Below, piece after piece: positions 12,701 to 21,038 of a stretch of DNA of 64,000 nt. The notes below the pieces were generated by a model. That model had not been told where the DNA came from and made no database searches. It saw nothing but the letters and a program-made list of their open reading frames with translations. Each line of letters opens with the position of its first letter. Position 1 is the first letter of the stretch. Made by a program: the position numbers and the translations under genes. The stretch covers positions 35,542,497-35,606,496 of the forward strand of contig OZ038388.1 in the NCBI GenBank assembly GCA_964036045.1, given 5' to 3'. The stretch comes from Eutreptiella sp. 'Long Island Sound 2002' (taxonomy: Eukaryota > Euglenozoa > Euglenophyceae > Eutreptiales > Eutreptiaceae).

Positions 12701-12806
12701 TGCTGAGGACATGTTGAGGACGTTGGCGGAACTCAAAGCCCAGCAAAGTGGAGGACAAAGTCCTGGCGGATCGCAGCCGGAAGGGGCTGCGGGAAGCCAA
12801 GTCTAG
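9693..12806 (+). CDS. gag: Element B Gag polyprotein (capsid and nucleocapsid)
   Basis: This is a 1037-codon frame. Its first ATG lies inside the 5' LTR and the frame passes through the primer-binding site (codons for YGSRG). The first ATG downstream of the LTR is codon 103 (9999), so the true start is open. The N-terminal third is charged and low in complexity. A predicted coiled coil lies near residues 280-360 (DRLDNAKDALEEDVAGILDD onward). A capsid-like helical region begins near residue 565 (IPYYDGNPSNLDDFILDWEDF). A variant zinc knuckle C-X2-C-X4-H-X8-C begins at residue 920 and is followed by FTAHPE and a Gly/Lys-rich tail. It ends in TAG at 12804-12806, and the same frame then continues open into protease. 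Confidence 0.9.
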   Translation: MQALIRSKSAGITGGRGTAGAGPGRDLLYGSRGLPAAPTNRRPGDLGPYEPCPSTPRVRIVDSVETTPEIGAIEERRRSRAWRTPEVEARREERHSGRGGRDMEDLVAMCERRCRKACNLRSAAEESDEACHSGSSGGRARRYRKRGSPKSAARDAGAMDTDPSPVRLWESEGHSEGYRTAHEPPSEPEMSAPIARAHTAPEPALQHDAEGLERPARARTAPVPRHTGPETDAIGDTPMGDESEVPGTAGCAESGGKHATCHCEHVSFLMGKYPKMGMDAIVNHLDRLDNAKDALEEDVAGILDDQSAVENHMEELRADQARYRENLELALQKQQQVVDSLLHLVEDMSGRLRRLEERQPLASGPELPAKPAAVELVERVKTLRSAMEKPMGGPAEAPYAPPRVDPGALPFVPLFSESTMLGEHTAPAGSRREGHVATDPRSRTVQMSHAAQDVPLTTNMAVYAEEKIEIQNQTMQGRTMGSADGHGRGHPSGNMWAKDPNTGIWTVDGASPSRIPNLMGSGPTGPHSMEERDVQGVYSNPPATGGIRLGGVVAGDVGDAIRIDDLRGIKIPYYDGNPSNLDDFILDWEDFAEEVVGEMRGAPRDKWVCRTFPHRLAQDLKEELRDQIREGLIRTEQACLQWLEDEERVDAPNQKLEDLWSIPLPLDRGELRVREWNRYLRKYRRCLKLVEDWNEASEIRHLLKDVIPGSWKRRVEDEEKKRAKRRVAVRIMAAEDTHAGIMEFFRRNLGEPDRMLGLKNAVYVEVFGDSMGQRLLRLNNVEWRRGEPLKMQVIFARMSLDEIVKYITVELKLNAKNEAHVQDRHGHGQRGHRDDRHHREIQEDTANSAEDGSGSGQDHWSREDHEEAHFFAFVAHNVKNHGQDRSRWSQVGPRKNREGPRRIGNPTLSFREYRSQHDGCWVCYGKGHNHAHDHRQCKVYEADKKAYFTAHPEKKPKEQRISDWKAKGGDGGKGQGKGQGKGGGRGYGGGPGQDRRVRSIEEVAEDMLRTLAELKAQQSGGQSPGGSQPEGAAGSQV
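9779..9790 (+). other. Element B primer-binding site (initiator tRNA-Met type)
   Basis: TGGTAGCAGAGG directly follows the 5' LTR. It is complementary to the CCTCTGCTACCA 3' end known for many eukaryotic initiator tRNA-Met molecules. Element D has the same twelve bases (47583-47594, minus strand), and C has the first nine. The site is inside the long gag reading frame. Confidence 0.8.
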
Positions 12807-12840
12807 AGGAGCCCCCACGGGAGTGGGACCTCGGAGGTCT
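12804..12840 (+). promoter_or_regulatory. Candidate stop-codon readthrough site between gag and pro of element B
   Basis: A single in-frame UAG separates gag from pro-pol. Two short stems follow closely: CCCAC/GTGGG (12814-12818 with 12823-12827, loop GGGA) and GACC/GGTC (12827-12830 with 12836-12839). A structure shortly after the stop is the arrangement used for Gag-Pol readthrough in gammaretroviruses. There is no other stop before the C insertion. A plain nonsense mutation cannot be ruled out from this copy alone, but C and D have a stop at the same place. Confidence 0.55.
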
Positions 12841-13777
12841 CTCCTCCGAAAATCAGTGGAATCCCTGAGAAGGCGAAGGCACATCGGGTGCCGAAGAAGG
12901 CTCCGGAAGAGCCAAAACCACTGAGTTTTGCCACTCCCAACCCCTGGAGCGCCCTGCCAAGGGAAGTACATGTGGGAACGGGACATGGCAAGAAGGAAGG
13001 AGCGACCACGGAGAGCCCCGTGGACGGGCAGGACCAACCCAAGATCTACACCATCCGTGACCATACCCTTGAAGTCCTGATGCACCTGGACGTGCTAGAG
13101 TTGCATGCCGTGAGAGTCGTCCATACACCTAATGGCGACGAGCGGCAGTTGCACTTGAAAGTGCGAGTACGGTGCGGACGAGAGGAGAAGGTGGTGGATG
13201 TGTTGGTGGATACGGGTGCCCAGGTGAGCCTGGTCCGGAGAGGGTTGTTCAAGGAGGAATTCCTGCAGCCCAGCCGGAGACCGGTCCGCCTGAAGGTCGC
13301 CAACGGAGAGATTATGGGTGGTGGCACCCATGAGGCCACTATCAGTATGGAATTCTTGGAGCATGAGCGCTTGAACCGACCTGATCAGGCGAAGAGAAGC
13401 ACTCTATCCTGGAACTTCTATGTGGCCGACATTACTGATTGGGATATGATCATGGGGTACGACTTCATGGTGGCCAACGCCATTGGAGCCCTTCCCCATC
13501 GCGCAACGCTGGTCCGGGAGGACGATGAATGCCTCACATGGCTGTCCACGGATTATGCGTGCGGGTCATCCCAATGGAACGCTGAGGAAGAGGATCGGAT
13601 CGTCCGAGCGGTGCAAGCTGTGGGTGTCAAGTCCAGAGGAGACCGTGGAGTTCAGCTCACGGAGTATGGAATGGCGCCGCAAGTGTACACCAGGATGATT
13701 CAGACGCTGGGAGCTGAAGTGCCCGAGACGGACGTCTTCGCTTCCCGGGATGCCCCACTTCTGCGGAAGTGTAGGAG
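12807..13777 (+). CDS. pro-pol: Element B Pro-Pol, first part (aspartic protease and start of the extra domain)
   Basis: This is the continuation of the gag frame after UAG. It contains a retropepsin: VDVLVDTGAQVSL carries the DTG catalytic site, and DWDMIMGYDFM is the conserved C-terminal strand. After the protease comes LTEYGMAPQVYTRM ... ETDVFASRD, the beginning of an extra segment found before reverse transcriptase in all three full elements here. The gene is cut at 13777 by element C. The missing reading frame resumes at 24361, after the second copy of the duplicated AGGAG, in exactly the same phase. The whole pro-pol frame is therefore one gene of about 1.66 thousand codons from 12888, interrupted by a transposon. 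Confidence 0.9.
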
Positions 13778-14031
13778 TGTACTAGTCCAAGTCCTCCTTG
13801 ATGTCTTGTCCTAGAATTACTCCAATGCTTACCCAAAGCCAAACAGATCAGTGGACGAGCACCAAAGCCATTTCGAACATAACAGGAACCTATGCAGTGA
13901 CAGAAAATCGTTGTATTTTGGAATGAAACTTCCACAATCGAAACTGCACTGCACAGCGCTAAATCTCATGATCATCGCTAAATAACACGAAATGCTCAGG
14001 CGACTTCCGTCGCTGCATGCTGGCGGCTACA
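13778..14031 (-). repeat. Element C 3' LTR
   Basis: It reads TGTAGCCGCC at its minus-strand start and ends ...GACTAGTACA, so it has TG/CA ends. On the minus strand it is preceded by a purine run (GGGAGGGGAG at 14032-14041), the polypurine tract. Confidence 0.93.
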
Positions 14032-14724
14032 CTCCCCTCCCAAGCCCAAAAAATCCCTTTTTGGGGCTGAAAAACTGGATACCAGCCCCAGCAGGCCTGT
14101 GGTTCTATGACCTGGGAGCTGCCTGAGGGTGCTGCCACAGCCGTCTGCCCATCTGTACCCAGGATAGGGGCACTGAGTTCCAAGAACTACAAACCTGTCA
14201 TCTCATTGCCCTGGCATTGACTCACAGCACTGTCCTGTAACTCTGACTGCCTGCCTGTGCACAGAGGGGGGAAGTCAGTACTACGCGTATACCACCGGTT
14301 CCACTGGTTTTTTTTTTTTTTTTTTTGTTGTTGACATGGGGGATCCATTGTTTCTCAGAAGTTCATTGTACAACATTCAGTGGGCTCCAGGCAAGGGCTC
14401 GAACATACAAATGCAAATCTCTGTGCATCACAACGCAATGTCTTCAAACAAACAGACATGAATGCTAATATACAAAGCCCATTCACTGAAGTCATATATG
14501 AGTTAGATTACTTCTGAGATTTGTTCTCTGGATCCTTCATTTGTCTTTATTGATGCTGATTGGACTCCTGAGAAGCAGTCCAGAGTGATGTGGCGTGGAA
14601 CCCGAAAAATGGTGGCATACCCTAAAACTAACATCGATCACTGAGCTGTCTGCATTGAATCGAATTCATTGCACCTGAAAGAGAGGAGTACAAATAAACA
14701 GGGTGAGGGGGATGCATCATACAT
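14032..14724 (-). other. Element C 3' untranslated region
   Basis: There is no gene in about 0.7 kb between the chromodomain stop and the 3' LTR. It contains the polypurine tract next to the LTR and a run of about 20 T on the plus strand near 14310, which is A-rich in the element's own sense. Confidence 0.7.
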
Positions 14725-15264
14725 TCAAGACATACTAACTACATCATCAACTGTGAGATGGAGCCCCTTCTTTTGATTGAAGGCATGCCAGTCTTTGTTG
14801 AGTTCATTCATGAAGCTACTGGCAGGCTCCCATGTGGGACGTGTATGACCCCGCCACTTCACTTTCCACTTACGAACACCATTGGGGTAAACCCTGGTAG
14901 CCAAAAATTTCTCTGGCACCCAGTGCTGTACCACAGGGGGGGCGACGTCCTCCTTGGAAAAGTAATTGAAAGGATGTGCAGAATCTGGTGCACCATACGG
15001 ATGCATGTAATGCTTCAATCTACTGGTAGACAATGTCTGATCCCCTTGAGGGGTATTCACCACCACTCTCGAAGCAGAAATGACCCTCTCCACCTCACAG
15101 GGACCCTGCCACAGCCTATCTAACTTAGATTGGCCTGGGAGGTTCTTCACCCACACCTTGTCCCCTGGAAGCAAGTTCAGGGTCGGGAATTTCTGAAGAA
15201 ACTTATTCCGCTGTGCGGCATGAATCTTTTTCAATTTTTTCTGCACCTCCCTTCGTTCCTTCTC
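14725..15264 (-). pseudogene. pol: Element C Pol, C-terminal piece with chromodomain
   Basis: It is in the same frame as the upstream integrase piece and is separated from it by one TAG (15265-15267). Element A reads FFARQEQ at the matching spot where C reads FFSR-stop-EKE, so the stop most likely replaces a CAG glutamine. The segment has the GPY/F-like region (LLPGDKVWVKNLPGQSKLDRLWQGP) and a short chromodomain ending KVKWRGHTRPTWEPASSF. Chromodomains in this family bind histone marks and guide integration. Confidence 0.85.
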
Positions 15265-17712
15265 CTAACGGGAGAAAAATGTCAGGGCGTCTTCCGCACA
15301 GTCATCCTGGACCGGTGGACAGTCCCCAAAACCAATGGGGTCACGCCCAAACACCAGTCTGTGAGGGCTGTAGGGACTGTGAATGCCAGGCAGGTCATTC
15401 ACTGCCCACACTGCCAGCGGTAGCGCATTCACCCACAGCGCCTTTCGCTGCTCCAAATACAGGCGGAGCGAATTTACTACCGCCTTGACTGCATTTTCGG
15501 CCCTCCCATTACTCGAAGGCCTATATATAACACCCCTGTGGGTCTCAATCCCCATTTTCTCACACAAACTGTGAAAGAAATCACTGGTAATGACATTGTC
15601 ATTGTCACTCATGATTTCTTTCGGCACGCCAGTGAAGAACAAGCAGCGTTGCAAAAACAAATCTGCCGCTGCTTTGGCATCCAGGCCCTGGGCCCTGCAT
15701 GGCACCGCAGTCAAATATCCTGTCAGCCTGTCTACAATTACCATACACTGGTCATACACCTGTCCGGCCGAAGTAACTTCCGGCAGTGATACAAAATCAA
15801 TGGCAAGCGATGCAAAGGGATACTGGGGGACAGGGAAAAAACGACATTCATCAAAGCGTGCTGGGCCTGTTTTACACGTTTGACAAACAGGACATCGTTT
15901 AACCAATTCAGTGACCTTTTTCTTCAAAACACTCGGCCGGAAGGTGAAATAAAATTTTCTGCGGACCAACTCTATCAGTTTGTCCCTACCTGGATGGACA
16001 TACTGATGCATGGCAGTCAGAACCTTATCCGTTAATGAAAACGGAACCACGATTTTGCCATGGTGTCGCAGCTTCCCCTGAAAAAGCGAAAAACCTTCAA
16101 CGGCCTGACCCTGTGACAATTTGTCAAAAATGGTGGAAAAATTGCGGTCACTTTGGTATTCGTTGTCCCACTTGCCGAACAAACATTTAGTGAGTGGCTC
16201 CTGAGTCAGCGCTGCACGCTGAAACGGGTCCAGCCCACTCTCAGCACAACATAAATTATGGATGATGCGCTCAACACGCTTCTCGTGATTCACAGAATCC
16301 CCACTGGAGCTCTGCAGGGGTGATTGACTGTCACTGAACAACGACCGCAAGCGGGTATCCATCTGATGTCTCATTGTAGCTTCCCTGAGCTCTGTCGAGA
16401 CGTCCTGATCCTGAACCTGAGGCACCACCTGTTCACTGCGTACCTGACGCAATAACCTCGCACTGTCCTCCAAAAGACGTTCCCTTCGATTTGTGATAAC
16501 CCACTTCTGACGTCCGTCATTCTGTGAGAGGAGGTGCAGTGATTTGGAGCCCCGCTCCAACTCTTGCATACAATCAGCGAAAAGTGGATGCTCACGCAAG
16601 GCCTGATTTTCTTGCTCCCTGACCTCCACCTCAGTCCTTTCCCATGCAGCCGCATCATTTTCTGACCCATGTAGGCTACTATCAGGGGCCGCCGTGTTGG
16701 CAGGGTACGCCCAACGGGAGAGCACGTCAGGAACAATGTGCCCCGCACCCGGAGTGTACCTCACCTCCACTAGGGGATATCTCGATAGAAACTCATGCCA
16801 ACGACCGCGACGGCCAAGTGGACCACTGACCGTCAACAAATCGTCGTGGTACCACTTCTCCAGCGTACGATGGTCAGTCAGAATTTCTACCTCAGTTCCC
16901 ATCCCTATCCATGACTGATGCTTATGCAAGGTGGAGATGATGCCATACATCTCCTTTTCTCGCGTACTCCAACCCCTTTGTCCCCGCGCGGTACCATCAC
17001 CTTGATCCCCTGCCAACTTTCTGGAATAGAATGCTACGGGCCTGAGCTGATTTTTGGAGTCATACTGCTCCAAAACTGCTCCTACCGCATAGTCACTCGC
17101 ATCAACCCTTATCATAAATTTTTTGTTGACATCCGCAATATCTAGGATCACATCCTCACTCATGCCACGTTTGATTTGGGAGAAAGCACGCTTCATCTCC
17201 CTTGTCCAAACAATCTTATGTCGCTGTGAGGAGCGTCCCTTATCCTTTGCGGTCGGTTCTGGTAATTTCCGCAGGGCCTCAGACAAAATCCCGGCATATT
17301 TTGCGTAATTACGCATATAAATTGCGTACCATTGGGTTAAACCCAAAAAACTTTTCAAGTGTTTGGGAGTCCGTATGTCCTCCCATCGCCATTTCTCAAT
17401 GGCTGCCCGTTTTTCAGGGCTGGACATTCTCTGTCCATTACACAAAATATGCCCGCAGAATTTGACCTTTCGGACAAAAAGGTGCATCTTGGTCTTCTTC
17501 ACTGTCAGTTTGTATTTTCTAAACAGTGTGAAGACCTCCCGTAACTGTATATCATGTTGTTTATATACTGTATCATCCACTTGTCCTGTATCAATATTTG
17601 GGGGTGTGCCCTTTAAAACATCATCGATGTAGGGCTTCAGTTTGATGGAATCCAAACAATAGGAAACCATTCTCTGATATTGGGAGGGGGAAGTTTTTAA
17701 GCCCATTGGCAA
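15265..17712 (-). pseudogene. pol: Element C Pol: reverse transcriptase palm, RNase H and integrase
   Basis: The first residues, MPMGLKTSPSQYQRM, continue the reverse transcriptase broken at 17719, so this methionine is not a true start. YIDD is the catalytic palm motif. RNase H shows VDASDYAVGAVL, TREKEMYGI and LTDHRTLE (D, E, D). Integrase has the H-H-C-C module (HQYVHPGRDK ... CPVCQTC) and the DDE residues in LAIDFVSLP, IMSDND and NGRAENAVKAV. All catalytic residues are present. The piece ends at the TAG described for the chromodomain part. Confidence 0.92.
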
Positions 17713-17718
17713 AACCTG

Positions 17719-18858
17719 CTATTCAAACACCCCCCAGGGCGTCGTAAAACTTGTCAGATGCCTACTGTCTGGCGACAGTGGCATCTGGTGGAACCCATCT
17801 TCTAAATCGAAAATGCTCCACAGGGCATTCTTCCCCTCCTCCACTATGCGATCCTCTATTATTGGGATCGGATATGTAATATTTTCTATGTTGTCATTCA
17901 GGTGCCTGTAATCTATCACGAGCCTCCATTTTCCCCCCGGCTTAGGAACCACAAAGGCTCTGGCAATCCACAGAGGATTACCTTCCGCTGCTTTGATCAT
18001 CCCCCGATCAGAAAATTTATCAAGCAGTGCCTTAAAGGCAGCTGCTCGTACCCCCAGGCACCGGAATGGCTGCACTGATTTGGGCTCAGCACCCTGTTTC
18101 AGTGTTATAGTGGCCTCCGTATAAGGACCACGTATCTTATTTTCGATATCCTCAGGAGTAAGGGACTTGAATTTCAGGACGTCCTCAAACTCCTTTTCCA
18201 AAGCCTCCCTGTAACCTGAACAATTGGGATCGGTCATGTCCGCCTCAATCACAGAGCGAATAGACCGTCCATGGATGCCGGTTCGCAACTGCCCTGGTGG
18301 CTTATCCTGCAGGATCACTGACCTGACCTTTCGGCATTTTTTTGTACGCCCTGGCGAACCTGTCTCAGGGCCTTCATCAGAACTGGACACAGCATCAGTA
18401 TTAAACTGGGCCAGGCGATCACGCTCTGTCCTGGTAAGCAATCTGCGCCGCATCCTGCGGGGCAGGTGTCTCAAATCAGCACATGAGGCTGCAGCCTCCT
18501 GACACTGTTGTAGACCAGCGATTACTTCGGGCTCTGCTGTACCCACAGGACCCTGTATGGACTGTTGCACACCTTGGTTTTCAGATTCAGACGGCGCTTC
18601 GGATGTAATCGCTTGCTCTCCACTGCAGTCGATGTCACTGCAAGAGGGGGAGCACACACCAGCAGTTTTGCCGTGTCCCTTACCTGACTGACGGGACAAG
18701 CGTCGTTTCATTTGCCTACATTGCTGTCGTTCCCCAGGCGCTACTCCCCTCCCAGACTCGTCAAGGGAGTGCGCCTCTGCAGACTGTGTATTTACAGATT
18801 GGACACCTGGTTCATCAGGGCCCTGCAGTTCCTCAGGTGGGGGCGTGGTAGGGGTCAT
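17719..18858 (-). pseudogene. pol: Element C Pol: linker and N-terminal half of reverse transcriptase
   Basis: A charged, low-complexity linker of about 190 residues leads into reverse transcriptase fingers and palm: AFVVPKPGGKWRLVIDYRHLND and FDLEDGFHQMPLSPDSRHLTSF. It stops at VFE-TAG (17719-17721). The frame continues QVLPMGL, and Ty3-type enzymes have tryptophan before that, so TGG has become TAG. It is in a different frame from the protease-dUTPase piece upstream; the shift falls at a run of 12 G (18865-18876, C in the element's sense). Homopolymer slippage, a sequencing error or programmed frameshifting would each explain it. Confidence 0.85.
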
Positions 18859-21038
18859 GTGGCAGGGGGGGGGGGGTCCACGCTCTCTGGATCACCTGAG
18901 AACTCATCCTCCTGGACTCCCGCCCATCTGTCCATCCCTGCATCCATGTCCAGGGCAGCCAACGCATCAAACAAGACGACACGGGTCGCCCATCGTGGCT
19001 TAGCCCCCTGATATATAGGCATCTCTGGGGGGCAATCCCACCAGTCAATGGCCACCTCGCCAACACTCCAAAAGTGTGGCATGTTTTTCCACACGGGGAG
19101 CACAAGAATACCCTTGGCTCCATCCAGCAGTATCTTTTCTACCGTGTCCTTTAGCTCTTCAGGCCGCGGGTGCAAAAATAAACATTTGCCAGTCCATGGC
19201 TGACTCATGGCACGATCTCCATTCTGTGCAAACACGTCAAAAAAATCTGTCACCACCTGTGGATCCTCACCATTCGTCCTGTGTGCCCACTGTATAAACT
19301 GACGCCGTGCTGAGGGTAGGAGCGACAAGCGATTGTCAACTTTCTTCCTATGCGCTGAGCGCCTGATTTGCAGTCGTTCGCTTGCCGTGGTAGGGGCTGC
19401 AGGAACCCGTGAAAGCTTCGACACCTGAGCATTTGGACACCCGGCCGGCGTGTCCTCGGGCGCGACGGTCTCCGAGTTCTGGTCACCCCACCCCCTTGTG
19501 AGTCCCCAACCTCCTGCAAAGCAATCGGGTGGTACCTGAAATCCTGACTTCTGTTGGACTCCTCGGACGGTTCTCTCGTCTGAACTGGCGGGAGGCACCC
19601 TGCAGTTACAAGCAGGCAATTGCACCTCCCCAATCTCCAGCTCTTCTGAGTCCGTCAATATTTCGTGTGAACGCACTTGATCATGTGTCATGCCATGACA
19701 TACACGTATCATGCATATAGGACGCGAGGCCTGCTCATTTTCCCCTTTGTGACAGCACGTGCACGCACTGTGCGCCGCCACTTGGTTCGCCGAGCATCCC
19801 ACGCCCCTTTGCACCTGCTCAACGCCGGTGCTCCCAAACCCTGCAGCCCCTCGGCCTGACGGAGGTAATTCAGCAACCTCCTGTAGTTCAGGTTGGGCTA
19901 CAGGTTTAAAAAGAAGTTGCGCAATGCGGTCTCCCACTGAGACCATATATTTCTCGGTACCGTTATTCACCAAAAGAACACCAATGTTCCCTCGGAAATC
20001 AGAATCAATGACGCCAGCCGCGACGTCAATACACTTATTCTTAGCAAGGCCCGACCTGGGCTGCAGCTGAGCATAGAACCCTGCTGGTATCGACAATGCG
20101 ATATCCAGCTGCACCACACGCCGACAGCCAGGCCGAATTTCTGAAGGATGTGCTGCATACACATCGAAACCCGCTGCCCCTGCTGATCCATGCGTGGGTA
20201 TTTGCCCATGCTTCGTGAGCATCTGAACTTGCACCTGTAGGTCGCCCACAGCACTCTGGTCAGACTGTCCAGCGATCTGAGTTTCGCAGACCGGCTGACC
20301 CCTGCCCTCCCCATGGGGGGGGGTATCCTGTGCCGAAGTATGTAAACAGAGACCTTGGTCGGACTGGTGTCCACGCGACCGGTCACTGAATTGTTCCTTC
20401 GACTCGCGTTCCACCTTCCGTACCTGAACGGAGGCAACAGACCCATTGACACACTGCACCCTCTGGCATATCATTCTTGAGGGCTGCACGTCAATACACT
20501 CCATCGGCAGAACACAGTGTTTCACTGTGTCCACAGTGAGCCCATACGCCACTAAAAAGGGATAACCCAGGATCAACTCAGGGGTAACGTCCGCTGAGTA
20601 AATCCACGCATCCATGCACACACACTGCAGAGGACCCAGATAATGACACACAGGCAAAGAAATATTCACTTGCGCGCCCTCAGTCCCGCCTGGCACCGGT
20701 TGTGACCCCACAGCACTGAGGGTAAGGGGCCTCCTGGCTGGTCTCAGTGAACCCTCAGGGAAAGCACTGCGCTTCCCTACAGCAAATACCTCACAACCCG
20801 TGTCAATTAATGCACGTATGCGTTTAACGCCATATTCACCAAAGTCCACGTCCACTTCTATCCACAGCTGACGTCGTTCCCTTGATTTTACCCGTCTCCC
20901 AAAACGGCGGCGCAATCTCAGGATGCCCTCCCTGCAGTCAACCAATTTAATTTGTGACTGCTGCGCCAAATCACCCGGGAACTGAGCCTCAAGCAGGGAC
21001 TTACATTTAGCAGAGATTGCCCCATGATCTCCACCCCC
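18855..21038 (-). CDS. Element C protease, dUTPase and extra domain
   Basis: The frame continues directly from gag after a TAA at 21039-21041; residue numbers here count from a methionine-like codon at 20969. Residues 50-145 are an aspartic protease (ALIDTGCEV, then ELILGYPFL). Residues about 248-382 are a trimeric-type dUTPase with all five motifs: AGFDVYA, PRSGLA, GVIDSDFRGNIG, GDRIAQLLF and RGAAGFGSTG. It would hydrolyse dUTP and so limit uracil in the element's cDNA. From about residue 560 comes the extra segment (DFFDVFAQ ... LKDTVEKILLDGAKGILVLPVW). It ends DPPPPAT just beyond the G run that shifts the frame. The dUTPase looks catalytically complete. Confidence 0.92.
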   Translation of the reverse strand, partial: GGGDHGAISAKCKSLLEAQFPGDLAQQSQIKLVDCREGILRLRRRFGRRVKSRERRQLWIEVDVDFGEYGVKRIRALIDTGCEVFAVGKRSAFPEGSLRPARRPLTLSAVGSQPVPGGTEGAQVNISLPVCHYLGPLQCVCMDAWIYSADVTPELILGYPFLVAYGLTVDTVKHCVLPMECIDVQPSRMICQRVQCVNGSVASVQVRKVERESKEQFSDRSRGHQSDQGLCLHTSAQDTPPHGEGRGQPVCETQIAGQSDQSAVGDLQVQVQMLTKHGQIPTHGSAGAAGFDVYAAHPSEIRPGCRRVVQLDIALSIPAGFYAQLQPRSGLAKNKCIDVAAGVIDSDFRGNIGVLLVNNGTEKYMVSVGDRIAQLLFKPVAQPELQEVAELPPSGRGAAGFGSTGVEQVQRGVGCSANQVAAHSACTCCHKGENEQASRPICMIRVCHGMTHDQVRSHEILTDSEELEIGEVQLPACNCRVPPASSDERTVRGVQQKSGFQVPPDCFAGGWGLTRGWGDQNSETVAPEDTPAGCPNAQVSKLSRVPAAPTTASERLQIRRSAHRKKVDNRLSLLPSARRQFIQWAHRTNGEDPQVVTDFFDVFAQNGDRAMSQPWTGKCLFLHPRPEELKDTVEKILLDGAKGILVLPVWKNMPHFWSVGEVAIDWWDCPPEMPIYQGAKPRWATRVVLFDALAALDMDAGMDRWAGVQEDEFSGDPESVDPPPPAT

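Noticed and set aside
11307-13085. Long minus-strand frame (592 codons) opposite gag of element B
   Set aside because: A mirror of the GC-rich gag gene; no domain, and it crosses the gag-pro boundary.
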